In this document: positions 31,918-43,874 of the stretch, piece by piece
How the letters are laid out: each line of letters starts with the position of its first letter
How positions within the stretch are numbered: position 1 is the stretch's first letter
Source: Dipteris shenzhenensis
Lineage: Eukaryota > Polypodiophyta > Polypodiopsida > Gleicheniales
Direction: 5' to 3' (one strand)
Length of the DNA stretch: 64,000 nucleotides
NCBI GenBank assembly: GCA_047967505.1
Contig: CM106541.1
Made by a program: the position numbers and the translations under genes
Notes under the pieces: model-generated
Seen by the model: the letters and a program-made list of their open reading frames with translations, nothing else
What the model was told of the DNA's origin: nothing
Databases searched by the model: none

Positions 31918-34900
31918 ATGGCATCTGATTCTCTTTCACAGATTGTCACTGAAAAGCTTGACAAGAACAACTTCCAAGCATGGAAGTTTAGAATGACGAA
32001 TTTCTTGATGGGAAAAGGCTACTGGGAGTTCATTACAGGAAATGAAGAAGAACCAGTTCTTCCTAATGTTCCCAATCAACAGGAAATGCAGGCATTCAAA
32101 GGATGGCATGAGAGAGCCAGGAAAGTTATGTACTGGCTGTTTATCAGTATTTCGAACTCCATGATTGTGCATATTCAGGATGCAAGTACGCCAAAGGAGG
32201 CATGGGATACTTTGGCAAAAATGTACAGCACAAATACGCAAGCCAGGAAAATCGAGCTCAAACAGGAGTTGCACAATGTGCAGAGAGAAAATATGAGCAT
32301 CAATGACTACCACATGAAGGTGAAGAAAATTGCGGATGCACTTGCTTCCATTGGGTCGACAGTGGATGATGATGATTTAGTTTCTGTGACCTTGAATGGT
32401 CTAGGAAAGGATTATGCACAGTTCCGGACATCCATTGCCGTCCGTGAAAAATTTCCTGATTTTGAGGAGTTGATTGCTCTTCTAATTTCTGAAGAGCAGA
32501 GAAATGGTGGTGCATCTTCTTTAGCAGGAACTTCAAAAGAAACTGTCTTCTACTCAAATGCTGGCAGAGGTAGAGGTAGAGGTAGAGGAGGCCGTGGTAG
32601 AAATCAGAATATGCAGCAAATGCAAGAAAACCAGTCCTATGCAGGAGGACGTGGTAACTCTAGAGGCAGGGGGAGCCAAAGAGGTCGTGGTGGATGGCAG
32701 AGAGGCCAAAATGCAAACAGCAATGTTGAATGCTACTACTGTGGTAAAATGGGGCATATGGCTAAAGACTGCTATAAAAAGCAGAATGACATTATGAATG
32801 GAAAATTGCAGCAAGGCAATTATGCATCCTCTAGTAGACAGGGTGATGACAGAAATGAGCATTTGTTTATGGTGCAACATATGACAAATTCTGTGACAAG
32901 TGCAGAAGAAAGCAATGATGTGTGGTATGTTGACTCAGGTGCGTCAAACCACATGACAGGTCATGCTGAATGGATGCAGGATGCAAGGAAAATGAAAAAA
33001 CCAGGATTTGTGGAGACTGGTGATGATACTGCACATCCTATTGTGCAGATTGGCAAAATTCCTTTGTCTATGCAGGATGGGAAAAAGAAATACTTGTCTG
33101 ATGTATTTCATGTCCCGAACATCACCAAGAACCTGGTTTCTGTTGGTCAGATGGTTGAGCAGGGCTTGCAGGTCAGATTTAATCCTCATGGATGCTTTGT
33201 TGAGGATATGAAAAATAATGGTCGCTTGATAGCAAAAGGAAAGAAGAAGGGCAGGATGTTTACGTTGGATGCGAACATGCCTGAATTGAGTGCAGCAATG
33301 TTTGCACATGGGACCGGTGTAGTTGCAGATATTGATATCTGGCACAAACGCATTGGTCATGTTAATATACAGCGACTTAAATCAATGCAAGCCCAAAATA
33401 TTGTTGCAGGATCGCCTAAATTCAAGGTTGCAGAAATGCACAAGGTTTGTGAAGCCTGTCAATTTGGGAAACAGGCAAGGAAACCTTTTCCTAGGCATGT
33501 TCAAGAGAGCAAAAAGCCATTGGAATTAATCCACTCTGATGTGTGGACTACTAAAGCTGCATCTATTGGTGGCTGTCACTATTTTGTCACATTTATTGAT
33601 GACTTCAGCAGAAAACTTTGGGTGTATTTTATGAAAAAGAAAAGTGAAGTGTTTGGGCACTTCAAAGCTTTCAAAGCTATGGTTGAAAAAGAAACAGGCC
33701 TATAAATAAAATGCCTAAGGTCAGATGGAGAGGGAGAGTACCTCTCAAATGAGTTTGCAAGGTTCTTGCAGGAGCATGGTATAAAGCAGCAATATTCATG
33801 CAGTCATACCCCACAGCAAAATGGAATTGCAGAAAGGAAAAACATGCATATTGGAGAGGTATCTCAGACTATGCTAAATGAAAAAGATCTACCAGATTAT
33901 TATTGGGCTGAAGCAGTTGCTACAGCAGTTTATATAATGAACAGGACTCCCACTGCAGCAATACATGGCATGACGCCAAAGGAGATGTATACTGGTAGGA
34001 AACCAGATATTTCTCATTTGAAAATTTTTTGTTGCATTGCCTATGTCCATGTGCCAGATGAGTTGAGGTCCAAGTTGGATCCAAAAGCTGAGAAGTGTGT
34101 CTTTATTGGTTATTCTCTGCAGCAAAAAGGGTATAGATGCTATAACCCCTCTACTCGTAAGTTTACAGTGAGCAGAGATGTTGTTTTTGATGAGATGAGC
34201 AGCTGGTATAAACCAGTAAATGTGATGATTGATGTAGATGCACAAAATGGTAATGCTACACAGAATTCACAGCAGCAATCACAAAATATCAGTGGACCTA
34301 CAGTGTCCTCTAGTAGTGGTTCACATACCTCGCCATGGATAGGTAGATTGAGATCAGGAGAATCTCCTCAAAGCAATGCAGATAGTGGTACGCAGGTATC
34401 ACGAAAAGGAAAAGAGAAGGTAGATCAGCCCATGTTTGATGTGAATACAGGTCACTCTTATGTGGATGGTGAATCTAGTGGCTCAGAGCAGAGCATTGAT
34501 GATGAGTTGGGTATTCCTTCTATTGTTACACCTGGAGTAAGGAAGACCAGGGATGTTTTGAGAGCACCTGGAAGTGAGCCTATTTTACGCAGGTCTACCA
34601 GGGTTAGGTATCCTGTGGATAGGCTGAAATATGATGGATTTACAGCCATTCACTATGCCTATATGGTCAAAGTGATACAGGAACCAGAACCCACTTCTTT
34701 TGAGCAAGCCATGGGAAATGAAAAATGGGAGAAAGCCATGGATGAAGAAATGGATGCCTTGGATGCTAATGCTACATGGGAATTGGTGCCTTTGCCTAAA
34801 GACAAGAATGCAATTGGCTGTAAGTGGGTTTATAAGATCAAGCACAATGCAGATGGTTCTGTGAATAGATACAAGGCAAGATTAGTTATCAAGGGGTATG

Positions 34901-36220
34901 CACAGACATATGGCATTGATTATGAAGAAACTTTCAGCCCGGTTGCAAGGATGGCAACCGTAAGAGTAGCCATTGCTATGGCTGCATCAAAGGGATGGTC
35001 TTTACATCAGATGGATGTAAAGAATGCCTTCTTGCATGGTGATTTGCAAGAAGAGGTCTTTATGGAGCAGCCCAGCAGGTTATGTTCATGCTATTCATCC
35101 TGAGTTTGTTTGCAGGTTGAAGAAAGCCTTGTATGGCTTGAAGCAAGCACCTAGAGCATGGTCTGACAAGATAGGACAATATCTTGTCACTGTTGGCTTT
35201 CAGATTTCCAAGGCAGATTTGTCACTCTATGTGAGAAAAACAGAGAAAGGGATTATGCTGCTGGTCATTTATGTTGATGATTTGATCATCACAGGTGATA
35301 GTGATGAAGATATCCTTCATGTGAAAATGCTATTGAGGCAGAAGTTTGAGATGAAGGATTTGGGAGAGCTGCGTTATTTCTTGGGCATTGAGGTGATTAG
35401 ATCACCAAGTGGGATACAGCTCTTGCAGAGGCAGTATGGACTGGACATGCTGTCCAAATATGGGATGACAGGCTGTAAGCCTATTTCAGTTCCTTTGGAG
35501 CAGAATGTGAAGCTGAGCGCAGATGCAGGTGAGCTTCTGGAAGACCCTACTATGTACAGACACATAGTAGGAAGTTTGATTTACATGACTATTACCAGGC
35601 CAGATTTGAGCTATGCTGTTGGGTTGGTAAGTCAGTTTATGCAAGCTCCAAGGAAACCGCATTTGGATGCGGCTAGACGCATACTCAGGTATGTGAAGTC
35701 CACATTGCAGTATGGACTATTTTATGAGGCTGGGGTTCAGATACAGTTGCATGGATACACTGATGTTGATTGGGCTGGTAGTATTTCTAATAGACGATCT
35801 ACCAGTGGATATGTGTTCTCTTTTGGGAGTGCTGCAGTCACTTGGAGCAGCAAGAAACAGCCTACAGTTGCCTTGTCGAGCACAGAGTCTGAGTACAGGG
35901 GTGCAGCAATGGCTGCATGTGAGGTAGCTTGGTTGCATAAGCTACTTTATGATATGCATCAGTCTACAGATGGGCCGGTTGTCATTTATTGTGACAACAT
36001 GAGCAGTATACACTTGGCAAAGAACCCAGTCTTTCATGCTAGAACAAAGCACATTGAGGTGCATTATCACTATGTGCGGGAGAAGGTTTTACTAGGTCTT
36101 ATTGATCTAGTTTATGTCAGCACAGAGGATCAGGTAGCTGACATATTCACGAAAGCATTGGGCGCAGAGAAGCTGCGCAAGTTCAGAGACCTGCTTGGTG
36201 TGTGCAGGAATTGGGATTGA
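31918..36220 (+). pseudogene. Copia-3 gag-pol polyprotein, nearly intact
   Basis: Start MASDSLSQIVTEKLDKNNFQ is chosen at 31918, because the five codons before it lie in the leader. Gag (UBN2-like) has an unusual arginine-glycine-rich tract (GRGRGRGRGGRGRNQ) before the knuckle CYYCGKMGHMAKDC. Protease is WYVDSGASNHMT. Integrase acidic residues are in [16 protein letters not shown] and [11 protein letters not shown] has an intact YVDDLII box. RNase H shows GYTDVDWAG, STESEYRG and YCDNMSSI. Lesions: TAA at 33703 (ETGL*IKCLRSD, probably Lys) and one extra C at 35071-35073 shifting frame 1 to frame 2. All catalytic residues survive. Confidence 0.93.
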
Positions 36221-36233
36221 GCTCGAGGGGGAG

Positions 36234-36590
36234 TGTTAAGATATCGAACTCCACTCGCGATATGCCAGGGTGACCGTTGTGTATTTATGTCACCAACTTG
36301 TTAGCTGGAGATGCGGTTGGTACCGCCCATGAATAATAGCTGGATGACAGCTATCCTTATCTACACTAGTTCGTGGCTCAGTTAGTATGCCACCTTCATT
36401 AGTTGAGTTTGATTTGAGACCCACATATAGGGTTCTTCTATTTCTTTGTACTTGAGTTCTTTTGGCTTTCACAACTAAGAAGAGGAAAACTGTTTTCAGC
36501 CTCCACCTTTGTGTGTATTCCCCCATTGTGCTTGTGAGAAAGCCTCAAGTGAGACTCCTTCCCTCTCTCCCACTATCTTCACACATAACA
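36234..36590 (+). repeat. Copia-3 3' LTR (about 357 bp)
   Basis: It starts TGTTAAGATATCGAAC right after a purine tract. The end is placed at CACATAACA (36590), which mirrors the TGTTA start; without a second LTR this edge is an estimate. Confidence 0.65.
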
Positions 36591-36599
36591 CCAAGCACG

Positions 36600-37310
36600 A
36601 ACTTAAATATAGGGGCATGGATCCCTACCGCATAGTGGAGATTACTCCGCAAGGCGCATGCCGGACACCCACCCTAGACGGAGTCAAGATGGATTGGTAC
36701 CTTACCGGTAGCAAACTGAAAAGATTTAATGGTCCACTCACTCTACTGACCCTCCAGGCCATACACCGAGAAAAGGAGCTCAAGGCCGAGGTAGCCCATA
36801 TGAAACGCCAGGCCATTGAAAAAGCCAAGATACATAATGCCAAAATCATACAAAAAAAACAAATGGCTTTTTTTCAGGCTACACCAGAACACCTAGGCCC
36901 GACTGATGAACTAACGATAGATCCGGCTAGGTTAAGTGTCCAATTGCAGGGTCCAAGTACAAGTGTCAAGGCACTCGTGGATGCGGGAGCAAGCCATAAC
37001 TTCATCTCCCGCGAGGTATGGGGAGTGCTAAAGGTATTCCTAAACCTTAACGTTGCTTCAGTTTGGGTTATTAACGGTCAAATCTAAAGTACATTTGGGT
37101 ATGTAGACTTGAAACTAACCGTTGTTCGCTAGGTGTTGGAGAATCGTTTTGATGTTCTTCCCACAGAGATGACCGATTAACAGATGATCCTGGGATGCCG
37201 TAAATTGCCAAATTGATTGGAGAGCACGAACTGCCACTCTCACATACAGTGGAAAAACCTCAGTAATTACGCTTTGTAAAGACCATTCGCTCCCCCTATA
37301 GTGCAACTAC
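36600..37310 (+). pseudogene. Gypsy fragment: integrase tail followed by protease
   Basis: One frame from 36600 reads YRGMDPYRIVEITPQGACRT, a GPY/F-like integrase C-terminal domain, then LTGSKLKRFNGPLTLLTL and a lysine/glutamate-rich helix. It continues in the same ORF into SVQLQGPSTSVKALVDAGAS then HNFISREVW, a retropepsin active-site segment (DAG in place of DSG). After a stop at 37085 the protease continues (FDVLPTEMTD, MILGCRKLPN). Integrase tail before protease is not the usual gypsy order. This may be a junction of two copies or a true variant. Confidence 0.6.
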
Positions 37311-38020
37311 CTAGTGCAACTACCTTCAAGAGCCAAGAAAGTTTTAAATTTAGGTAATTCCAGCTCCAGAGACCTCTCGCTCCCCCTAGTCTGGTCCCAA
37401 TGCCACTCAAAGTCCTAGCCCTAATCACCATGAAGGCAAAACTTCGCTGCGAACTACTCTCCTGCCTCTACTTCCCACGCCTATTGCCATGAGCAAGACC
37501 CAGATATTTCGTGAAGAATGGGTGCACGAGGTCGTCCTTCATGCACAACGCTACTGCAAAACAGGACAACAACCTTGGATGCCCGAAGCCATGGAAGGGT
37601 TTCCGACCCCTCCTGGCTCCATGCCAACACAAAAAGTTCCATAAAAAAACAGGGTCTGATGACATCGATTGCCTTGCAAGCAAGGAAAATTTCCAATACT
37701 CCACGAGTAGAAGATTCACCAGCGTTGGGTTGCAACAAAGCTCTTGAAAGACCACGGCTACTATCAAGGCGAGCGATATGTTTGGTTCCCAAATCTTCCA
37801 ACAGCATAGAACACACAAACTCACACCACTGGGGTTTGTAAGGTAGTAACACAAGAACCTACGTCAACTCATGAGGCAGTCCCACAAGAACCTACTCTCG
37901 AGCTCAACACGACGAACCATTCGGAATGCCCAAGGAGTATCATGATCTCACGTATAGTGCAACTCAAGGAGAAAGTTGCCAAGGTCATCGAGGGAGCAAC
38001 ACAAGAACTGATCCCCAAAA
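37311..38020 (+). other. Gypsy-flanking stretch, unassigned
   Basis: Decayed frames on both strands. One (+) frame reads MSKTQIFREEWVHEVVLHAQ, DHGYYQGERYVWFPNLP and PTLELNTTNHSECPRS across several stops. I recognise no family. It lies between a protease fragment and gypsy A-like pol and may be part of the same element. Confidence 0.35.
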
Positions 38021-38024
38021 GCGG

Positions 38025-39404
38025 GGTAGTTACTCGAAAATAAGACATATGTCTTTTGGTGCGTCAAAGGAAAAGATTCGCATCAAGCCAACTACTGCAG
38101 AACAAGAAGAGGAATACCTAGGAAGTGACATTGCCTCATCCACGATACCTGGATCAACATGGGACTTAGACGGGGGGGAGGAGGTCTCCGAAGAAGAAAT
38201 CTATATGATGGAAGTGTCGCTCACACCACAGCCAATAGTGAAGGCAACGGCTCCCCAACAACTTGAGTCTATGCTTTCTTTCGATCTTACTCCAGGTGAA
38301 AAGGATGAGTTCCTAGAAACGTTTAAAGATTTTCTTGACCTCTTCCCCACAAGTTACCATCATCCATGTGGCTGTCATGGAGCATAGAATAGAAATAAAG
38401 CCAGATGCAAGGCCTGTGGTTCAGAAGTTCTGGAGGTTGGGTCCAATTCAGACTGATGCGCTATGCATAGAAGTGCAGAAGTTGGTACAAGCTGGGTTCA
38501 TTTTTCCTGTTAACAATACTGAATAGGCTTCACCAATGGCTGTCACATCTAAGAAGAAGAACAAGTGGTAGGTTTGCATGGAGTACAAGAAGCTCAATGC
38601 AGCCACAAAGAGAGATCACCATCCTTTTCCTTTTCAAGACATCACTCTATAGAAGGTGAGCGGCTACATGGCTACTCAAGACTTAATCAGATTAGAATTA
38701 CCGAGGGAGATGTGTGCAAGACCACATTTGCTACCCCATGGGGGACTTTTGCTTTCAAGGTGATGCCGTTTGAGTCTCACCAATGCTCCAAGCACATTCC
38801 AATGATTCATGTAGATAGTGTTTGCCCCTTATTTGGGGATTTTCTTAGAGATATTTTTGGATGATTTCTGCATATTCTCAACACGAAATGAGCATGTCAT
38901 GAAGGTCCGCATGGCTTTCGAAAGAAATAATGAAGCAAATGGCAACCCAACCCAGAGAAATGCACTATTGGAGCAACTCAAGGTAGATTCCTTGGGCCCA
39001 TTGTCTCAGCAGATGGTGTTAGGCTTGATCCAGACAAGGTTGATGCAATTCTTATGCTCTCTTTGCCAACTACAAAGCATCAGGTGTGTTCCTTTGTAAA
39101 TTTGGCAGGATATTATCGGTGCTTCATTGATCAATATTCCGCTTTGATTAGACCCATGACTATGCTTTTGAAAGATGGTGTTGATTTCTCTTGGAGTAAG
39201 GATTGTGATCAAGGGTTTGTGCAAATCAAGGGTGCTCTCTCTTCTGAACCCATCCTACGCAATCTTGATTGGTCCAAGACTTCTATATCAACCCAGGGTT
39301 TGGGGAGCACACTTTGGCAGGGATTCGTCTCCAGCAAGGGGAGGACTGGTTCATGTATCCCATCCCGTTTGTTTCATGGCAGATGCGTGAAACATGTAGG
39401 ACAT
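38025..39404 (+). pseudogene. Gypsy A-like pol, diverged copy 3
   Basis: It aligns in protein with gypsy A copy 1 from HMSFGASKEKI on: QQLESMLSFDLTPGEKDEFL, KPDARPVVQKFWRLGPIQTD, KKLNAATKRDHHPFPFQDI, FLEIFLDDFCIFSTRNEHVM and NLAGYYRCFIDQYSALIRPM, then RNase H onset KDGVDFSWSKDCDQGF. Frameshifts near 38370, 38760, 38940 and 39270 and stops at 38524 and 38650 break it. It is clearly more diverged than copies 1 and 2 are from each other, so it is a separate subfamily or older insertion. Confidence 0.78.
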
Positions 39405-39510
39405 CGAACTGTTCAGCTAGCTCTTTCACATGACTCTTTCACTCAGTCACACACAATGTATTACATGAATAAGAATGATGTCTTACAAATGACGAATGTG
39501 CAACCACTTA
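39405..39510 (+). repeat. Short repeat shared with 13245-13349
   Basis: GTTCAGCTAGCTCTTTCACATG to GACGAATGTGCAACCA. Here it runs on in one frame after RNase H-like sequence (RTVQLALSHDSFTQSHTMYY). Confidence 0.6.
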
Positions 39511-40219
39511 AAGGTTGGCATTCAGCATCAATCTCTTTTCAATATATACGTTAAACAAATCCTTTAATCTTTCTGTGCCTGATGTGACATGCAAGGAAAC
39601 TGACTCATATGGACGCCACACTTGAACCTTGTAGAGAGAGACATGTCACAAGAATCATGAAACCTACGTGAGGACACCGTGCATGAATAGACACCTACAA
39701 AATGGACAAACATGAAAGGAAACAATCATGCTGAAAAAGACTCTTCCTTCATGTCAACCACAACGTTGACCATGGGATCAAGACATATTGGGAGGATCAT
39801 ACATGGCCATCGATAATCCTTAGTGAGAGTCCCATGCGATCTCATTGTGAGGAATCTCAGCAGAGTTATCATCATAGCCCACATCATATGTTGATGTATC
39901 CAGCAGAAGTATCTGCATACTCTGAAAATAATGGATGCATATCAACATCCTCAACTAGGTGGGTCATGTCCATCTATGTCTCTGCTTGACTTCTATAGCC
40001 AAATATCTTGACCTACTTGACCAAATCTGTGTATTCTTGACATCGTATGTCTCAGCTTGAGTCTCGTGGGTATGGGAAAGTTCATTGACAGAGATCCACA
40101 CACCTGATAGAATTTTATTAGCACATCTGTAGCATAGATTGTATCTTCTCTTGGAGCTGCACCTACCCGAGTTCATCTTGCTGGCTCCGCAAGGTGGTCC
40201 TCCCACTGGACCTACTGTA
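39511..40219. other. No feature recognised
   Basis: Short frames only, with no protein motif, terminal repeat or promoter that I can support. Confidence 0.4.
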
Positions 40220-41400
40220 AACAATTCCCACTGTTTATGGAGCTATCTTTTAGGACAGCCAATCTAATAGTGCTTGTTCAAGATCATTGGTATGGTTCCA
40301 CACTTTGGTGATTGTTTAGGTGGGGAGTGGTAGCCTGGCTTTAAAAAAGCAACATGCCTTCTCCATTTAGATGATCTCACTCACTTGGTTGGCCAATAAG
40401 GAGACTGTCATGAGCCAACAGATTCAGGATGCTACTCCACCCTCTATAAAGCACTCCGGGATCTCCTCAAAGGGCGTCTGCAGTCCCCAAAATATAACCA
40501 TGCTCAAGTTTTCTTTCAGGTTGTACCTGTCGGTTCAAAATTTTAAATCTAACTAGATCTCTCTAAGTTTGCCTCCATGTTCATGTTTTCATTTTCCCTC
40601 ACTAGGAAATGCAAGTTCCTGCCTCCCACTTGCAGCCCCTTTCAAAATAAGGTCAAATCACTTATCATTCATCTTCCCTCGCAGGTTTTCATCTTCCTGC
40701 ACTAGCAAATGCAAGTTCACACCTCCCCCTTGCAATCCCTTTGTGCTCTGATCACTTCTCATTCCTACTTTTCCTTGCTCATTCTTTACGTTTCTCCCTC
40801 CTGTCTTGATCTCCTTGAAAGAAAACCTGTATCCAAGCTCCATGCATCCCTCTCTCCTCTTTCTTTAGCTGCCATCTTCATCCATTCTAAATTAGTCACT
40901 CTCTCCCTCACAAATTAGGGTTATGATGCCGAAAACAAGAAATCCATAGGAAAGAAGAGCCTCAATGCTCCTTCACACTTTTCTAACTAGAAAGAGGACA
41001 CTTAGTTCGTAATACAATGAGGTTTGGCCATTCTAAAGTTGTGCATTTATTTGCTTTTAACTTGTTTCTCCACTCCATAGAAAAAGGTAATATGCATGGA
41101 AAGTGCATAAAATTAGAACTAAAATGGGCTTTAGACCTTATTGTGAGCTAGTCTAGCATTTGGTACCCAAATTTGGGCAATTAAACCTCCTTGGATTAGC
41201 ATGTTACATTATAGACCTAAAGTTCAATGAATGTTCACTATAGTGATGGTTAACCTTGATGATTCACCATATGCTTGAAATATGATGTCATGGGGATCCA
41301 AATCACCGAACTAATGATCGGATGGGAAGAATGGACATGTGTCAATACAATTGGATCATGTCTCTAGTGGAGTCTGAAGCATAGAAATAGTCTACTACTG
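40220..41400 (+). repeat. Diverged direct repeat R1
   Basis: It aligns with 43000-43815. Shared landmarks in order: TTTATGGAGCT(A/G)TC, GGTAGCCTGGCT, CAACATGCC(T/C)TCTCCAT, TCTCCCTCACA(A/G)ATTAGGG, GACACTTAGTTCGTAATACA, GCATGGAAAGTGCA and GGGGATCCAA. R1 has about 350 extra bases including T/C-rich repeats (40560-40880). Non-coding. It could be ancient LTRs or a duplicated spacer around the GC-rich block between them. Confidence 0.65.
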
Positions 41401-41846
41401 CTTCTCGATTGGGCATGGCTACTAGCACACAGCACAGTGCAAGTACGGGTAGTGTGGTATAAGACTGTGTATAGACAGAGTCTTCCTATACTTGTGCACT
41501 GGAGTCGATTTGCAATCAGCACTCTCTTCTCACGTGTCAATCATGAATTAATTCTTGTAAAGAATTGAGATGCAGAGAGTGAGCACATGAGGAAAATTAA
41601 GATGAAAACTGCTTCCTTCCTTCCCACTAATGGAGGGTTTGGCTCTTGGAGAGCCACCCCTTGAGAGAGCTACAGTGGGATCCAAGAGTGTGGGTTTGAC
41701 CTACCCAGGTATGGTAATCTGCAACAAGGACAATACTGATGCCTTTCTTCTCAACACAAATCATGTGTTGGCAGACATCTGCAGTTACCTATGGACACTG
41801 GTTGGAGCAATAGGCGTGTTGGAATATGACTGGTCACCTCCCCATT
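41401..41846. other. Unassigned spacer
   Basis: A 73-codon frame (41630-41851) is open, but it matches nothing known to me and runs into the LTR-like block. No other signal is seen. Confidence 0.35.
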
Positions 41847-42594
41847 TGTAAGCCCCCAAATGAGGAAGGGTGAGGTGGACCAGCTGGAATTAGGGCTGCC
41901 ACATGGACAGCATAGTGGCTGTCATATGAGTAGCATAATCACAGACAAAAGCAAGAGCATGGGGCTCCCACATGGGCAGCACATAGGCTGCCGTGTGGGC
42001 AGCACCCAGGAGCATACCTGGAGGCCATTGGATGCTGCAATAGGAGCAGATCAGAGGGGAGCTCCACGTAGACGGACATTTCTGGACAAGGGGTTCTGGC
42101 TCAGCTTTGGTGGCGTGGAATAGGTGGCTTGGAGAAGTACACCACTCAATTTCACCAGATTCATGGGTGTCTCTGCATGCTGTACGGGATGGTTAGAAGG
42201 CTTCTGGACCAGAGATAGGTCCACAAACAGGTCGAGATGGCCAGGGCGGCTCTGTGCGGCAGTGGTTGGACCAAATTCAGGACTGGAACACGCCTTGGAG
42301 AATGGCGAACAGGCTGCACAGGATGGCGCAGCAGTGCGGCAGTTCGAGGCCTAGAAAGGAGGCGGATTGGCAGGCCTTTGGGCCTGGACCAGTGGCAGTC
42401 AGCCACGTGGCCAGACCTGGTTGGGCACAAACCCAGCCAACCAATGTCGGTTGGACAGACGAGCCAACCAATGGCTGCGTGGGTCGGTCAATAGTCGGTC
42501 TACTTTGGGGGCTGCCAGCCCCTATAAAAGGGAGGCATTGGGGGCTCATAAGTCATCCATTGGAGCATCCCTTCAGGAGCAGATTGCAGCAGCA
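41847..42594 (+). repeat. LTR-like block C with TATA box
   Basis: It begins TGTAAGCCCCCAAATGAGG, the same start motif as the copia-1 LTR. It is GC-rich and ends its shared part at CAGATTGCAGCA. A reverse copy lies at 56385-57092. A strong TATA motif CCCCTATAAAAGGGAGGC (about 42519-42536) fits a U3 promoter. Its 3' limit is unknown and may extend beyond 42594. Several open frames here (to 147 codons) are composition artefacts of the GC-rich repeat. Confidence 0.6.
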
Positions 42595-42999
42595 ACACCG
42601 GCCAGCAGATTTGGGCCCTTCATCGAGGGTACTTGGAGAAGCACAGGAGGAGGCTGATTGCTGCAGACAAACACCTCAGAAGGAGACCTCATCCTAGGCT
42701 GGCATTCAGGGCAGCAAGGAGGGATCAAAGGGGGAGCTTGGTCCTCACCATTGGCTACGTTCCAGAGCAGCAAGGAGGACAAGCAATCAAGGTCAAGCAC
42801 TGCCTTACCATTGGCTGTCCGGAAGGATCAGCGTCAAGGCACGAGGTACTCACCCAATTTTGGTCTCGACATGGACCCATCTACGGCCATTAAAGATCTC
42901 CTCCTTTTGCTTGGCTACACATGGTGGCCTTTCCATTGGACCATCTAGCAAATGAGGAGGGATGATTACCCACCACTACTGCAAATCATAGACATTGTT
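42595..42999. other. Possible R/U5 continuation of block C
   Basis: A GC-rich region with repeated CAGCAAGGAGG and CCATTGGCT words lies about 60 to 460 bases after the TATA motif. Not shared with the reverse copy. No PBS was found at its end. Confidence 0.35.
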
Positions 43000-43815
43000 T
43001 ATGGAGCTGTCCTTTAGCGCAGAGGATCTAGTCATTGTTAGGGTATGACACATTCAACGATTGTTTACATGAGGGATGGTAGCCTGGCTAACAAAGGGCA
43101 ACATGCCCTCTCCATACAGATGATATCCCTCGATTGCTTGGTGAACGAGGAGACGGTTATGAACCTCATGTAGTGGGAGATAGACTATGCTCACTCTCTC
43201 GCTTGCTCATTACTAACTGCAATTGCAAGATGATGCACTCAATACACAGTGATGCTGTGGATGTGAGTGAGTGAATCATAGGGAGAGGATGTAGTGGAAC
43301 TAATAGATACAACTAAATAATGAATGCCCGACCAAGGTCAACGGTCATGACCAAATTAGGGTTATCTTAAATTTGTCATTCTCCCTCACAGATTAGGGTT
43401 GCGATTCCTCTTTGTCTTGATAGATGCAAAAAAGTAGAAGAAACTTACAGAAAAGAAGAGGCTCAATAATCCTGCACTCCTTTCTACCTAGAAACAAGAC
43501 ACTTAGTTCGTAATACAATGAGGTCTGGCCATTTTAAAGTCGTTGCATTGATTTGCCTTGAACTTGTTTCTCTACTCCGTAGAAAAAGGTATTATGCATG
43601 GAAAGTGCACAAAATGAGAACTAAAATGGGCTTAAGCTAGTCTAGCATTGCCGTTAGGCAATAAAACTTCCTTGGATTTACATTATAGGCCCAAAGTTCA
43701 ATTGGATGGTTGACCTTATACGCATGAGAAATATGACGTCACGGGGATCCAATATTGGATCGAATGGGAAGAATGGACACGTGGCAACACAATCGGATCA
43801 TCTCTCTAGTGAAGT
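43000..43815 (+). repeat. Diverged direct repeat R2
   Basis: Partner of R1 (40220-41400), with the landmarks in the same order but shorter. A GTGACGTC-type word (ATATGACGTCACGGGGATCC) lies near 43730; R1 has ATGATGTCATGGGGATCC there. Confidence 0.65.
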
Positions 43816-43874
43816 CACAATCGGATCAACTAGTCATATGTTGAATGTGAGTGAGGGAGGGAGGCTTGTGGTGG

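Larger units (their letters stand above)
31596..36590 (+). mobile_element. Copia-3 LTR retrotransposon lacking its 5' LTR
   Basis: Leader (31596-31917), gag-pol (31918-36220), purine tract (CTCGAGGGGGAG) and one LTR (36234-36590). No matching LTR or PBS lies upstream; the leader joins LINE RT directly at about 31595. The 5' end was therefore lost by deletion or recombination after insertion. Coding damage is slight: one stop and one single-base insertion. The 3' flank goes straight into a gypsy fragment. Confidence 0.88.

Noticed and set aside
32944-33360. A 138-codon (-) frame inside copia-3
   Set aside because: Antisense to the well-supported protease/integrase frame of copia-3.
37481-37854. 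Two overlapping (-) frames of over 120 codons
   Set aside because: No motif, and (+) frames of similar length overlap them; the region is decayed gypsy flank.
42124-42948. Overlapping open frames of 75 to 147 codons in the GC-rich block
   Set aside because: They occur on both strands in several phases, lie in an LTR-like repeat with a TATA box, and are not kept in the reverse copy.
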